Of a stretch of DNA of 64,000 bases, positions 1 through 10,048 are shown piece after piece. The DNA is from Shewanella holmiensis. GTDB taxonomy: Bacteria > Pseudomonadota > Gammaproteobacteria > Enterobacterales > Shewanellaceae. The notes beneath the pieces are model-generated. The model saw nothing but the letters and a program-made list of their open reading frames with translations, did not search any database and was not told where the DNA came from. The first letter of the stretch is position 1. Each line of letters begins with the position of its first letter. The stretch is taken from positions 62,001-126,000 of the forward strand of contig NZ_JAMTCD010000005.1 in NCBI RefSeq assembly GCF_025370255.1, in the 5' to 3' direction. The position numbers and the translations under genes are program-made.

Positions 1-324
1 GATTTGAGCTTCCATTTCTTCTTCATTTAATGAAGCGTCCATGTAAATCACTTTAGTCATCACCGCAGAACCAGAAACAGCAACAGCGGCAAACTTCACC
101 CCTTTAGGCAAAGAACGCTTCAGTTGTCTCAAAGATTCTAATACAGCTTCAGAATCTCGAATATCATGATCAGCAACTGCGCCCTTTTTAATTGGCACCG
201 TCGCGTAATTTTGAATTTTATATCCATCAGCAGTCTTACTGAGCAATATGGCTTTGACTTCATGGGAACCAATATCGACACCCACCATTTGCGGAGCTTG
301 ACGCTTCCATAATTTAGAAAGCAT
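1..324 (-). CDS. pilM: PilM, type IV pilus inner-membrane assembly protein (partial, N-terminal 108 residues)
   Basis: The leftward frame opens with ATG at 324 and runs off the window start, so only the N-terminal part is visible. The product begins MLSKLWKRQAPQMVGVDIGS, an actin-like ATPase fold start with the nucleotide-binding GVDIGSHEVKA stretch, and continues through a conserved AVAVSGSAVMTKVI segment. PilM is the cytoplasmic actin-like partner of PilN in the type IV pilus alignment complex. It is divergent from mrcA, as is usual for pilM/hofM in gammaproteobacteria, so pilNOPQ should follow to the left, outside the window. Confidence 0.88.
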   Translation of the reverse strand, partial: MLSKLWKRQAPQMVGVDIGSHEVKAILLSKTADGYKIQNYATVPIKKGAVADHDIRDSEAVLESLRQLKRSLPKGVKFAAVAVSGSAVMTKVIYMDASLNEEEMEAQI

Positions 325-510
325 ATTCCGTCATCACAAATTCTATTATTGTTTTAAAAAGATAGTAGCACAAAATCATCTCGTTACACTTATTTGTATA
401 AAATGTTTCTATATTTTACAAATACTATTTTTAGTTTACATGTTTTTACTTCACCAAAATGCTCATGGCTTATATACTACTGGTCCTATTTAAGATGTTG
501 GAATACATGT

Positions 511-3075
511 GTGAAGTGGTTTAAAAGATTACTAATTGCCTTCTTTAGTTTAGCTTTACTCGGTGTAGGCGCAATTGCTGCTGCTTATTTTTATGTATTA
601 CCAGACCTACCTGACGTTAACTCCTTAAAGACGGTTCAATTACAAACACCGCTACGCATATACAGTAGCGATGGCAAACTTATTTCACAATTTGGCGAAA
701 AACGTCGCGTCCCTGTTGAATACAATGAGGTTCCTCAACAACTGATTAACGCGGTACTTGATACCGAAGATGCGCGTTTTTTTGAACATAAAGGTATCGA
801 TCCGATCGGTATTATTCGTGCTGCAACAATTTTAGTTACGACGGGTAAAAAAAGCCAAGGCGCAAGTACTATTACCCAGCAGGTTGCCCGAGGATTCTTT
901 TTATCGAATGAAAAAACCTATATTCGAAAAATCAAAGAAATCTTTTTAGCTTTAAAAATTGAAAAAACCCTAAACAAAGAAGAAATTCTCACACTGTATT
1001 TAAATCGATCATTTTTAGGTAACCGGGCTTATGGTGTCGGGGCTGCTGCACAGGTTTACTATGGCAAAAATTTACATGAGCTAACATTACCTGAAATAGC
1101 GATGATTGCGGGCTTACCTCAAGCACCTTCTGCTGCCAACCCTATACGTAATCCAGCAAGAGCTATGGCACGTCGAAATTGGGTGTTAAGTCGTATGTTG
1201 GAAAAAAACAACATTACTCAAGCCCTGTATCAAGAAGCGATTGATACGCCTATTTCGGCAAAATACCACGGCGCAGAAATTGATTTATATGCGCCATATA
1301 TTTCTGAAATGGCGCGTGACTATATGATTCAGAAGTATGGTGAAGAAGCGGCTTATACAAATGGATATAACGTCTACACAACCATTTCGTCTGAATTACA
1401 ATTAATGGCTCAAGAAGCATTACGTGATAACGTTTTTGCTTATGATCAACGCCATGGTTATCGCGGCCCGATTTCTCAACTTTGGACGGAAACGCCTTTA
1501 GTCCGTGACGAAATTATTGAGCAATTGAAAAAAACTGAACCTATGCAAGGTATTTTGCCTGCTGCGGTAATGGATATCGCTGAAAAACAAGCTAACGTCT
1601 TACTGGCCAATGGCCAAGAGATCACCATTGATTGGGCAGGATTAAAGTGGGCTCGTAAGTTTATCAGTGATAAACGCCAAAGTTTACCCCCTAAACTCGC
1701 GAGCGATATTTTACAAGTTGGGCAACAAGTTTACGTCCGAAATAACGGTGAGTTCTGGCAATTATCACAGATCCCTGAAGTGTCCAGTGCCACCGTTAGC
1801 CTTGACCCATTTGATGGTGCCATCCGTACTCTGGTCGGGGGATTTAGTTTCAGCCAAAGCCAATTTAACCGAGTGACACAGGCAAAACGTCAATTGGGTT
1901 CAAACATCAAACCGTTTATTTACGCTACGACATTAGAACAAGATTGGACATTGGCCACCTTGATCAATAATGCTCCGATTAATAAACCTGATACTCGACA
2001 AGGTACTGCTTGGCGACCTAAAAATTCACCCGATATCTACGGCGGCCCCACTCGTTTACGTGTGGGTTTAGCACAATCGATCAACGTCATGTCTGTACGA
2101 GCAATGCGTCATGCTGGTTTGCAAAACACTATCGATGAACTGGTAAAATTCGGCTTTGATGCAAAAGATTTACCCCGTAACGAATCATTAGCTTTGGGCT
2201 CACCTTCAGTCACACCTTTGCAAGTTGCTACTGCGTTTAACGTTTTTGCTAACGGCGGTTATTTAGTTGAGCCTTATTTCATTGACCACGTCACGGATGC
2301 TTATGACAATATCATTGAACAAGCCTCGCCCACTTTAGCTTGTTCGCCTGCCACTGTTGCCGCTGACGATTCGTTTAACCAGCAAGCCGATGACAATACT
2401 CACAACGATACCTTTGCAGATATTTCATCTACGAACAATGAATTGACCGCTGAAAATAGCGATACTGAATTGGTCTGTAATCGTGAAAATGGTCGTTATG
2501 CGAATCAAATCATCACTGAGCAAACGGCATTCTTAATTACTGAATCATTGAAAAGCGTAATTTGGGGCGGTGGTGATTGGAGTAAAGGTACGGGCTGGAA
2601 TGGTACGGCCTGGCGCGCCTCAAAATTGATTAAGCGCCATGACATTGCAGGTAAAACAGGGACAACCAATGAATCGCGCGATACTTGGTTTAGTGGTTTT
2701 AATCCAACATTAACCTCTACCTTCTGGGTTGGTTTTGATGATCATGGTCGTCAACTTGGCCGAGCAAGCTGGATGGCTAATGGTGCACCCGATCAAATAT
2801 CAGGGGCAGAAGCTGGCGCTAAAACAGCAGGGCCTGGGTGGAATGACTTTATGAATAAAGCCTTAAAGGGCACTCCTGAACACTCAACTGAGCCACCGAA
2901 GGGTATTGTGTCTGTTCGTATTGATTTAGAAACCGGTAAACTCACTCGCAAAACCGACCATACCACGGCTTTCGAGTACTTCGTTGAGGGTACTGAACCT
3001 AAAGAATATGCCACTGAAGCACAAGAATCTGGCGAGATATTTATTGATAATGTTGCAGAAGATTTGTTTCAATAG
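511..3075 (+). CDS. mrcA: Penicillin-binding protein 1A (bifunctional transglycosylase/transpeptidase)
   Basis: Class A PBP of 854 residues that polymerises and cross-links peptidoglycan at the outer face of the inner membrane. A single N-terminal anchor (about residues 5-27) precedes the glycosyltransferase domain with the catalytic EDARFFEHKGID motif and an intact QGASTITQQVAR motif. The transpeptidase domain has the SxxK serine in GSNIKPF, SIN as the second motif and KTGTT as the third. I chose the GTG at 511, which gives MKWFKRLL at the N-terminus. An in-frame ATG at 394 would add a 39-residue tail unlike the family. The gene is divergent from pilM and ends at a strong bidirectional terminator. 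Confidence 0.95.
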   Translation: MKWFKRLLIAFFSLALLGVGAIAAAYFYVLPDLPDVNSLKTVQLQTPLRIYSSDGKLISQFGEKRRVPVEYNEVPQQLINAVLDTEDARFFEHKGIDPIGIIRAATILVTTGKKSQGASTITQQVARGFFLSNEKTYIRKIKEIFLALKIEKTLNKEEILTLYLNRSFLGNRAYGVGAAAQVYYGKNLHELTLPEIAMIAGLPQAPSAANPIRNPARAMARRNWVLSRMLEKNNITQALYQEAIDTPISAKYHGAEIDLYAPYISEMARDYMIQKYGEEAAYTNGYNVYTTISSELQLMAQEALRDNVFAYDQRHGYRGPISQLWTETPLVRDEIIEQLKKTEPMQGILPAAVMDIAEKQANVLLANGQEITIDWAGLKWARKFISDKRQSLPPKLASDILQVGQQVYVRNNGEFWQLSQIPEVSSATVSLDPFDGAIRTLVGGFSFSQSQFNRVTQAKRQLGSNIKPFIYATTLEQDWTLATLINNAPINKPDTRQGTAWRPKNSPDIYGGPTRLRVGLAQSINVMSVRAMRHAGLQNTIDELVKFGFDAKDLPRNESLALGSPSVTPLQVATAFNVFANGGYLVEPYFIDHVTDAYDNIIEQASPTLACSPATVAADDSFNQQADDNTHNDTFADISSTNNELTAENSDTELVCNRENGRYANQIITEQTAFLITESLKSVIWGGGDWSKGTGWNGTAWRASKLIKRHDIAGKTGTTNESRDTWFSGFNPTLTSTFWVGFDDHGRQLGRASWMANGAPDQISGAEAGAKTAGPGWNDFMNKALKGTPEHSTEPPKGIVSVRIDLETGKLTRKTDHTTAFEYFVEGTEPKEYATEAQESGEIFIDNVAEDLFQ

Positions 3076-3102
3076 AATTGATAAAAATAGAATCAATTGA
3101 CT

Positions 3103-3140
3103 AAAAAGCCGCCTTAAGTGAAAACTTAAGGCGGCTTTTT
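3103..3140. terminator. Bidirectional intrinsic terminator between mrcA and yjjG
   Basis: A perfect inverted repeat (AAGCCGCCTTAAG / CTTAAGGCGGCTT) closes a 6-base loop and is flanked by A-tract and T-tract, so it can terminate the convergent mrcA and yjjG transcripts. Confidence 0.9.
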
Positions 3141-3154
3141 TAGGTGTGCTTATA

Positions 3155-3838
3155 TTATAAAAACAAGCGCTGATGTAACTCAGTTAACGAAGATACTTGG
3201 TAATGGGGTTGAATATTTTCATCATTTGCTAGGCCATTGGCATTTAACCAGCAGGTTTCAACACCGGCATTTATTCCACCTAAAATATCTGATTGAAGGG
3301 TATCCCCAACCATTAGCACTTGGTGTTTTTGCGGCCGCCCCATTTTTTCAAAAGCATGCTCAAATATCGCTTTATCTGGTTTTGCTTTACCCACTTGTTC
3401 AGAAATAATCACATGTGAGAATGCACTATCCATACCGGTTTTTTGTAAACGCGCTTGCTGTAACTGTGTAAAACCATTGGTGATGATACCAAGGTTAACT
3501 TTACCAATTAAGGCATCAATAAGAGCCTTTGCTCCAGGTAACGGCTGACAAATATCCGCCATTGCCATTAAAAAATCATGGTTAAGCTGTTCTGGCTTTA
3601 CCGCCAACTTGGCTCCCCACTCGACAAACCTTTGAGTTTGTAATGTGTGCGCATTAATCGTTCCATTTTGATACTCAACCCAAAGCGGTTTATTCACTTT
3701 TTGATAATGGTCAAAATCAGATTGGCTAAAGGCAACGTTATATTTTGAGAATAATAACTTAAGCCCAGCGAATGCATCAAAATGAAATAAGGTTTCATCA
3801 GCATCGAATAGTATCCACTGGTATTTTGAAATATGCAT
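3155..3838 (-). CDS. yjjG: HAD-family pyrimidine 5'-nucleotidase YjjG
   Basis: 227 residues, the usual YjjG length. The HAD motif I DADETLF with its nucleophile and acid/base aspartates is at residues 12-18, motif II (ITNG) is at about 119-122, the motif III lysine is in GKAKPDK, and motif IV is MVGDTLQSD. YjjG is a cytosolic phosphatase that hydrolyses nucleoside 5'-monophosphates, including non-canonical pyrimidine nucleotides, so it is a housecleaning enzyme. It is convergent with mrcA, and the phosphotransferase gene lies 73 bp upstream in the same direction. A generic HAD phosphatase is the alternative, but the DADETLF form favours YjjG. Confidence 0.85.
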   Translation of the reverse strand: MHISKYQWILFDADETLFHFDAFAGLKLLFSKYNVAFSQSDFDHYQKVNKPLWVEYQNGTINAHTLQTQRFVEWGAKLAVKPEQLNHDFLMAMADICQPLPGAKALIDALIGKVNLGIITNGFTQLQQARLQKTGMDSAFSHVIISEQVGKAKPDKAIFEHAFEKMGRPQKHQVLMVGDTLQSDILGGINAGVETCWLNANGLANDENIQPHYQVSSLTELHQRLFL

Positions 3839-3911
3839 TATTTGTACTCAAACAAGTTAAGTCGATTAACTTAATCGACCTCGACTATTTTATGTGGATT
3901 TTTAAACCGCT

Positions 3912-4979
3912 CTATTCAAATAAAGGCTTTAATTGCGACTCTTGCGCTAACAAACTTGTAAAAATCGTCAATTGGTTCGCTGCACGATCAAGATTATGAT
4001 TAGGCTTATGGATAGAAAAATATACATCACCATTGATATGATCAGCTAAAAAACGACTTCCCAACATTAATGCCATCACTTTAATGCCTAACCATAAACT
4101 GCGTTTTTCTATCGGAGTGATAATACCATCAAGGGCATTAATATAACTTTCACTTGCCGAGGCGATAATTTCCGGCCTAGCGATGACCTTATCTAAAGCA
4201 GTAGAATCTTCTTCTTCTGGCGAACAAAAAGCGCGCACCATATCGCCAAAATCATACATTAAATACCCTTTCATACAGGTATCCAAATCAATGATCGCCA
4301 TGCTAGACATGTCGCGCTTATCAAACAGCATATTGTTGATTTTGGTATCGTTATGACAAACCCTGAGTGGCAACAATGATTCAACACGTTTTAGCTCTTC
4401 AAATAAGGTGGTTTGGCTAAAGACCAAATCAACCCATTGCTGACATCCAGCCAAACGCTGACATTTGTCGTTAGTCACGGCTTGTTTCAATTGGTTTAAT
4501 CTAAAGGGCAAATTTAAGAAGTCATCGATTACATCTTTAATGCAATTGGGGCTTAATGAGCTCAATGCTGCGGCAAAGTGACCAAATGCACTCGCAGCCA
4601 TTTTTGCTTGCTCAGTATTATTGACCACTTCAATGGTATGACTGTTAGGCAGATACGTGATTGCCCGCCAAAAGCCAAGCGATTTCAAATCTACGCCATA
4701 TTGGTTATCTTGGGTTTGTACAGGCTTAACAACCTGTAATTTATAACAATGAGCATCTTGCTGTTGCTGTAAGTGTTCACTGATATAGCGTGCGTTTTGG
4801 AGTAATTCCTGCGGTTGAGTAAATACATCGGTGTTTATTTTTTGTAATACAAACTCACCTTGAGGCCAACGCACTAAATAGGTTTGATTTATATGTCCAT
4901 TTCCAAGCGCTGAGATAGTGACCTTATCGAAACCAATACCATAGTGAGGCAACACTTGCTGCCTAATAAAATCACTCAC
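3912..4979 (-). CDS. APH-fold phosphotransferase, NahK-like sugar kinase candidate
   Basis: 355 residues of the aminoglycoside phosphotransferase/choline kinase fold. The catalytic loop HNDTKINNMLFD carries the catalytic Asp and Asn, and IDLDTCMKGYLMYDFGD supplies the Mg-binding Asp and following conserved region. The HxDTKxNNxLFD form resembles N-acetylhexosamine 1-kinases (NahK) more than antibiotic kinases, so a hexosamine or other sugar substrate is inferred, not shown. The start is GTG at 4979, preceded by GGAG at suitable spacing. It lies 49 bp downstream of the leftward membrane-protein gene and probably shares its transcript. Confidence 0.72.
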   Translation of the reverse strand: MSDFIRQQVLPHYGIGFDKVTISALGNGHINQTYLVRWPQGEFVLQKINTDVFTQPQELLQNARYISEHLQQQQDAHCYKLQVVKPVQTQDNQYGVDLKSLGFWRAITYLPNSHTIEVVNNTEQAKMAASAFGHFAAALSSLSPNCIKDVIDDFLNLPFRLNQLKQAVTNDKCQRLAGCQQWVDLVFSQTTLFEELKRVESLLPLRVCHNDTKINNMLFDKRDMSSMAIIDLDTCMKGYLMYDFGDMVRAFCSPEEEDSTALDKVIARPEIIASASESYINALDGIITPIEKRSLWLGIKVMALMLGSRFLADHINGDVYFSIHKPNHNLDRAANQLTIFTSLLAQESQLKPLFE

Positions 4980-5028
4980 TCACACACTCCATTTCATCTT
5001 GTCGCTAAATCTGATTAACGATATTTCT

Positions 5029-6279
5029 TTAATTAGTCGGTAAATAATCTGCAAATACTTGATGCTGCATCAAGGTCGCTTGACTGCCTTTTAGGCTGAA
5101 GTCATAGCCACAAAGTTTAAAACTACCACGCATTGCAATGTGATTAATAATAGATTTGTTATCTAAAGGTGAAAAACGCGCTTCCGTGGCCTCATCGTTC
5201 AATAAATCAACAGTAATAGGACGATATTGGCTGCCATCATTGAATACTAATTCGCTACAAGCTTTATCGCCCTTAGCGGTATCAAGCCGCCATATATTCT
5301 GAGCCTCACCTGTATCACCCAACCAACGAAGAATAAAAATGTCATTTTGCATCACAATCCAAAAACCATCAGGTAACTTGGCTGAAATACGATCAACTTG
5401 CGGCTCAACTTGAGGTTGTGAAGCAGTAACATTCTCGTCAGTATCACTTTCACCACCGGTTAAACTCACCAGTCCCCACACAATCAGCCCTGATATCAAT
5501 AATACACCAGCAATCTTTGCAGCCCAAAGCAGCGGAACATGATGTTCTTTGGCGCGGTTAAGCCAAGATTTTACCAATTCGGTTACAGAGCCAGTGTCTA
5601 ATGCATCATGGTCAACATCAAAACGATGCGATGCTTGCCATGATTTTGCCAATGAAGGTTCATTGGTTTCATCATTGGCGGTGATAAAAGGCTCGCTAAT
5701 CAAAGATTCTGCTCTTATGCCTTTGTTGTGGCCTTCTAAGTCATTAAAGGCCGATACATTTACCTCAGAAGGGACACTATCAACAGCGATTGAGGGCTGT
5801 TGACTTGCTGATTTTGCGGTGTCATTTACATTTTGGCCAAACACTTGTGGTTCATGACGTTTTCTTGCTCGGCCTAATATCGCTTGGGGCTGCGCTTTGG
5901 CACCAAAATAGCCTTCAACATACTTAACCTGCGTATCTTTGGCAGGGAAAAAACTAATAAACGTACTACAAGCAACGCCTAACAAACCAATTCCGGTGAT
6001 CACGCCTAATGGCCAAAACCAGTAACAACTCAAGCCAAACAACACATGAGGTAATAATGGCATTAATACCCAATAAACTGGTTTCGCCGCATCAATTAGG
6101 CGTCGGGCTGTCGACAAGCCCATCACAACGCAGCTGAGCAAAGTGACAAATAGAATCAGCACACTTTGTGGAAAAATCAGGCTCACTAATGGCAAAATGC
6201 CAAAACTTGCTAATGTGATTGCCATAAAACGGTAGGCATTGTCGCGGCCCTGATAGCACCAAAGCGTGTTTAACTGCAT
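5029..6279 (-). CDS. Uncharacterised inner-membrane protein with a C-terminal extracytoplasmic domain
   Basis: 416 residues that I do not assign to a characterised family. Four hydrophobic segments lie within residues 15-112, in an arrangement reminiscent of DUF805-type proteins. A polar low-complexity region follows (about 125-245), then a fifth membrane segment (about 250-272). The C-terminal 140 residues contain paired cysteines that may face the periplasm. The start is ATG at 6279 with AAGGA upstream. It heads a leftward unit with the kinase-like gene and yjjG. No catalytic motif is visible. Confidence 0.6.
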   Translation of the reverse strand: MQLNTLWCYQGRDNAYRFMAITLASFGILPLVSLIFPQSVLILFVTLLSCVVMGLSTARRLIDAAKPVYWVLMPLLPHVLFGLSCYWFWPLGVITGIGLLGVACSTFISFFPAKDTQVKYVEGYFGAKAQPQAILGRARKRHEPQVFGQNVNDTAKSASQQPSIAVDSVPSEVNVSAFNDLEGHNKGIRAESLISEPFITANDETNEPSLAKSWQASHRFDVDHDALDTGSVTELVKSWLNRAKEHHVPLLWAAKIAGVLLISGLIVWGLVSLTGGESDTDENVTASQPQVEPQVDRISAKLPDGFWIVMQNDIFILRWLGDTGEAQNIWRLDTAKGDKACSELVFNDGSQYRPITVDLLNDEATEARFSPLDNKSIINHIAMRGSFKLCGYDFSLKGSQATLMQHQVFADYLPTN

Positions 6280-6420
6280 TAAAAAATCCTTGAATCGTAA
6301 GCCAGGCGACTCGTTTGAGCCACGGCGCGTATTTTAATATGAATCACTCAAAAAAGAGAGTGTTGATTACAATCTCTGTAAGCTGTAATTTTATGGCTAT
6401 GTTGCCCGTTTCTGTTGAGT

Positions 6421-6426
6421 TATAAT
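6421..6426 (+). promoter_or_regulatory. Candidate -10 element of the gmk promoter
   Basis: A consensus TATAAT sits 40 bp upstream of the gmk start. The matching -35 region is poor, so only the -10 box is supported. Confidence 0.45.
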
Positions 6427-6465
6427 ATTAAGCTTTCTTAACCCTATTACGAGAACAGCAACACT

Positions 6466-7089
6466 ATGACTATTCGTGGCAATCTTTTTATTGTGTCAGC
6501 CCCCAGTGGCGCAGGAAAGTCTTCTTTGATATCAGCACTGTTAAAAGATAAACCCAGTGATATGCAAGTTTCTGTCTCTCATACCACGCGTCAACCGCGC
6601 CCGGGGGAAGTGAATGGTCAACATTACCATTTTGTCAGTATTGAAGAGTTCAAAGCATTAATTGCTGCCAATGCCTTTTTTGAATGGGCTGAAGTATTTG
6701 GTAATTATTATGGTACGTCACGTACTGTTATCGAACAAACTTTAGCCAAAGGTATAGACGTTTTTTTAGACATAGATTGGCAAGGCGGAGAGCAAGTTAA
6801 AAAGCTGATGCCTGAAGCGGTTGGGGTATTTATTTTACCACCATCAAAAACAGAATTAGCTCGCCGTTTAACGGGACGCGGACAAGATAGCCAAGACGTG
6901 ATTGATAGCCGCATGGCTCAGGCAGTATCAGAAATGTCCCATTATACTCAATACGATTTTGTCATTGTGAATGACGATTTCGATACTGCATTAGTTGATT
7001 TACAAGCAATCATTCGTAGCCAACGACTAACCTGTGCTAGTCAGAGCCATACTCACAATGGTATGCTTGTCGATCTATTGGCAAATTAA
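6466..7089 (+). CDS. gmk: Guanylate kinase
   Basis: 207 residues, standard length. The P-loop APSGAGKSS is at residues 11-19, followed by the GMP-binding region with [11 protein letters not shown] and GQHYHF, and the lid-region arginines in [11 protein letters not shown]. It phosphorylates GMP to GDP in the cytosol. Because (p)ppGpp inhibits guanylate kinase in several bacteria, its position ahead of rpoZ-spoT links purine nucleotide supply with stringent control. A second promoter for rpoZ overlaps its 3' end. Confidence 0.97.
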   Translation: MTIRGNLFIVSAPSGAGKSSLISALLKDKPSDMQVSVSHTTRQPRPGEVNGQHYHFVSIEEFKALIAANAFFEWAEVFGNYYGTSRTVIEQTLAKGIDVFLDIDWQGGEQVKKLMPEAVGVFILPPSKTELARRLTGRGQDSQDVIDSRMAQAVSEMSHYTQYDFVIVNDDFDTALVDLQAIIRSQRLTCASQSHTHNGMLVDLLAN

Positions 7090-7106
7090 TTGTCTTAGTG
7101 TACAAT
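7078..7106 (+). promoter_or_regulatory. Sigma-70 promoter for rpoZ-spoT overlapping the gmk stop
   Basis: TTGGCA (7078-7083) and TACAAT (7101-7106) are separated by exactly 17 bp. The -35 box lies inside the last codons of gmk. Expected initiation near 7113 leaves a leader of about 40 nt before rpoZ. Confidence 0.7.
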
Positions 7107-7150
7107 TTTGCGTCATTTTTTCCCCATAGATAACACTGGAGTTTCAACAC

Positions 7151-7429
7151 ATGGCTCGCGTAACTGTAGAAGACGCTGTAAATAAAATCGGCAACCGTTT
7201 TGATATGATTTTGGTTGCGGCGCGTCGTGCACGCCAAATCGCCGTGCAGGGTAAAGACCCTATGGTTGAAGAGATGAATGATAAGCCTACGGTAATCGCT
7301 TTACGCGAAATCGAATTAGGTTTAGTCACCTCTAATACTTTAGACGCTGATGAGCGTCAAACTGTCCGTGAGCGCGAAGCTGCTGAAATAGCTGCTGTTG
7401 CTGCCATTGCAGAAGGTCGTGTAATTTAA
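7151..7429 (+). CDS. rpoZ: RNA polymerase omega subunit
   Basis: 92 residues beginning [17 protein letters not shown], the conserved omega N-terminus, with the VAARRARQ helix that clamps the beta-prime C-terminus. Omega assists RNA polymerase assembly and forms part of ppGpp binding site 1 in E. coli. The stop at 7429 is 13 bp ahead of spoT, whose ribosome-binding site overlaps the rpoZ stop, so the two are co-transcribed. Confidence 0.97.
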   Translation: MARVTVEDAVNKIGNRFDMILVAARRARQIAVQGKDPMVEEMNDKPTVIALREIELGLVTSNTLDADERQTVREREAAEIAAVAAIAEGRVI

Positions 7430-7442
7430 GGAGTAGCGCCAC

Positions 7443-9545
7443 TTGTATCTGTTTGAAGGTCTCAAGGAGTCGGCTTCCGCTTATTTAGACGCGGAGCAAG
7501 TAGAATTACTCAAGCAGGCCTATTTGGTTGCGCGAGATGCCCATGAAGGGCAAATGCGCACAAGTGGCGAGCCTTACATCACCCATCCGGTTGCGGTTGC
7601 CCGCATCCTTGCAGACATGCGTCTTGATTATGAGACGTTAATGGCTGCCTTACTTCATGACACCATTGAAGATACTCCCGTTACCAAAGAAGAACTCGCA
7701 GAGTTATTTGGTGCCGATGTAGCAGAATTAGTCGAGGGTGTTTCTAAGCTAGATAAAATCAAGTTTCGCGATAAGAAAGAAGCGCAAGCTGAAAACTTTC
7801 GCAAAATGATGATGGCCATGACGCAAGATATTCGCGTTATTCTTATCAAACTAGCTGACCGTACACACAACATGCGGACCTTGGGGGCACTTCGTCCTGA
7901 CAAGCGTCGTCGTATTGCCCGTGAAACACTTGAAATCTATGCTCCAATCGCCAACCGATTAGGTATTCATAATATCAAAATTGAATTGGAAGATTTGGGC
8001 TTTCAAGCTTATTACCCGATGCGATATCGGGTGATTAAAGAAGTGGTTAAATCCGCTCGTGGTAATCGCAAAGAATTAATCAACAGCATTGAAGCTGCAA
8101 TTGAAACTCGCCTAGAAGATGCTGGGATTCCGGCAAAAGTAAAAGGCCGAGAAAAAAACCTCTACTCAATTTATCGCAAAATGCAGAACAAAGAACTGCA
8201 ATTTGAAGAGGTGATGGATATATACGCCTTTAGGGTGATAGTGGATACTATCGACACCTGCTACCGCGTTTTAGGGTGGATGCACGGATTATATAAACCA
8301 CACCCTGGCCGTTTTAAAGATTACATTGCTATCCCTAAAGCCAATGGTTATCAATCGTTGCACACATCACTGTTTGGTCCTCACGCCGTGCCTGTTGAAG
8401 TGCAAATTCGCACCGAAGAAATGGACCAAATGGCAGATAAAGGGGTTGCTGCGCATTGGATGTATAAAAACAACACCGATGCCTCTCAGCAGAGCACCAC
8501 TCAAGTCAGAGCTCGAAAATGGATGCAAAGTTTGCTGGAACTACAGCAAAGTGCATCAAGTTCATTTGAATTCGTCGAAAACGTCAAAACAGAACTTTTC
8601 CCTGACGAGATTTATGTATTTACCCCTGAAGGGCGTATTTTAGAATTACCTGTCAATGCCACCGCAGTGGACTTCGCCTACGAAGTTCACACCGATGTGG
8701 GTAACACTTGCGTTGGTGCTCGCGTTAACCGCCAGGCTTATCCGTTAAGTCAGCCATTAATTTCAGGTCAAACAGTCGAGATTATTACTGCAAAAGGCGC
8801 TCGCCCAAATGCTGCTTGGCTTAACTTTGTTGTCACAGGCAAAGCGCGCGGAAAAATTAGGCAAGTACTGAAAAGCTTAAAAGGCGATAACGCCATTGCG
8901 TTAGGTCGCCGCCTACTCAACCATGCATTGGGTGAAACTAAAATTGAAAATATCCCCGTTGATCTGGTCGATAAAGTCATTAAAGAAACTAAACATAAAA
9001 ATTTAGATTCATTATTGGCAGATATTGGTTTGGGTAATGCTATGAGTATCGTCATTGCACAGCGTTTGATGGGGCAAAAACTGGAGTCTGCTTCCAAAGA
9101 TGGCAACGCTATGCCAATTCGTGGGGCAGAAGGCATGTTAGTGACTTATGCCAATTGTTGCAGACCTATCCCTGGAGATGCGGTTATTGCCCATGTTAGC
9201 CCAGGTAAAGGTTTAGTGGTTCATATGGAAAATTGCGCCAATATTCGCGGTTATCAAGGTGAGCCAGATAAATATATCCCTGTACATTGGGATAACGCCG
9301 AAGGCGTTGAATACCATGCCAACTTGCGAGTTGAAATTGTTAACCATCAAGGTGCTTTAGCTAAAATCACCTCGATTATTGCCTCTGCAGGTTCAAATAT
9401 TCATAACTTAAGCACCGAAGAGCGTGATGGCCGTGTCTACCAGATTAATTTACGTATTTCGGTAAAAGATCGGGTACATTTAGCCAATGTAATGCGCCGT
9501 ATTCGAGTACTTCCAGAAGTATTACGCACGTCGCGTAACCGATAA
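7443..9545 (+). CDS. spoT: SpoT, bifunctional (p)ppGpp synthase/hydrolase
   Basis: 700 residues, full SpoT length. The hydrolase domain keeps His72-Asp73 and Glu76-Asp77 in LLHDTIEDT, so degradation of (p)ppGpp should be active. The synthase domain has RFKDYIAIPKANGYQSLHT and the EVQIRTEEMDQMADKG region. TGS and C-terminal ACT domains follow. The start is TTG at 7443, giving MYLFEGLKE as in orthologues, with AAGGAG at good spacing overlapping the rpoZ stop. It sets ppGpp levels in response to fatty-acid, carbon and iron stress. Confidence 0.97.
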   Translation: MYLFEGLKESASAYLDAEQVELLKQAYLVARDAHEGQMRTSGEPYITHPVAVARILADMRLDYETLMAALLHDTIEDTPVTKEELAELFGADVAELVEGVSKLDKIKFRDKKEAQAENFRKMMMAMTQDIRVILIKLADRTHNMRTLGALRPDKRRRIARETLEIYAPIANRLGIHNIKIELEDLGFQAYYPMRYRVIKEVVKSARGNRKELINSIEAAIETRLEDAGIPAKVKGREKNLYSIYRKMQNKELQFEEVMDIYAFRVIVDTIDTCYRVLGWMHGLYKPHPGRFKDYIAIPKANGYQSLHTSLFGPHAVPVEVQIRTEEMDQMADKGVAAHWMYKNNTDASQQSTTQVRARKWMQSLLELQQSASSSFEFVENVKTELFPDEIYVFTPEGRILELPVNATAVDFAYEVHTDVGNTCVGARVNRQAYPLSQPLISGQTVEIITAKGARPNAAWLNFVVTGKARGKIRQVLKSLKGDNAIALGRRLLNHALGETKIENIPVDLVDKVIKETKHKNLDSLLADIGLGNAMSIVIAQRLMGQKLESASKDGNAMPIRGAEGMLVTYANCCRPIPGDAVIAHVSPGKGLVVHMENCANIRGYQGEPDKYIPVHWDNAEGVEYHANLRVEIVNHQGALAKITSIIASAGSNIHNLSTEERDGRVYQINLRISVKDRVHLANVMRRIRVLPEVLRTSRNR

Positions 9546-9582
9546 CCTTTAATAATCATAACAATCAACAAGAGATATTATC

Positions 9583-9966
9583 ATGGCAGAAAAAATCATC
9601 ATCGCGACCGATAAAGCACCACAGGCAATTGGTACTTATTCACAGGCAGTCAAAGTTGGCAGTACCGTATATCTTTCAGGTCAAATTCCATTAGACCCAG
9701 CCACAATGACAATGGTAAGCGATGAGTTTTCTGCTCAAGTTGTACAGGTATTTGAAAACTTAACGGCTGTTTGTGAGGCCGCTGGCGGTAACATGAGTGA
9801 CATCGTTAAGTTAAATATCTTCTTAACCGACTTATCGCACTTTGCGACAGTGAATGACATTATGAGCCGTTACTTCCAACAACCTTATCCAGCACGTGCG
9901 GCCATTGGCGTTAAAGAGCTGCCAAAGGGATCATTGGTTGAAATGGACGGGATAATGGAGCTATAA
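9583..9966 (+). CDS. ridA: RidA family enamine/imine deaminase
   Basis: 127 residues with the family signature [10 protein letters not shown], the substrate-binding arginine in [19 protein letters not shown], and full conservation around it. RidA hydrolyses reactive 2-aminoacrylate and related enamines made by PLP enzymes such as serine/threonine dehydratase, protecting branched-chain amino acid and other PLP-dependent metabolism. It lies 37 bp after spoT, so read-through from the rpoZ promoter is likely, and it ends in a clear terminator before trmH. Confidence 0.92.
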   Translation: MAEKIIIATDKAPQAIGTYSQAVKVGSTVYLSGQIPLDPATMTMVSDEFSAQVVQVFENLTAVCEAAGGNMSDIVKLNIFLTDLSHFATVNDIMSRYFQQPYPARAAIGVKELPKGSLVEMDGIMEL

Positions 9967-10002
9967 GCTTGATACTCAAGTGAGTGTATATCCCATAAAT
10001 AG

Positions 10003-10025
10003 AGGGCGCTTAAGCGCCCTTTTCG
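10003..10025 (+). terminator. Intrinsic terminator after ridA
   Basis: AGGGCGCTTAAGCGCCCT is a perfect palindrome followed by TTTT, 36 bp after the ridA stop. Confidence 0.85.
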
Positions 10026-10048
10026 TTTTATCGACATGAACATTTATT

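Noticed and set aside
3912..4979. Aminoglycoside resistance gene
   Set aside because: The APH fold alone does not mean resistance. The HNDTKINNMLFD motif is closer to sugar kinases and the neighbourhood is ordinary chromosome.
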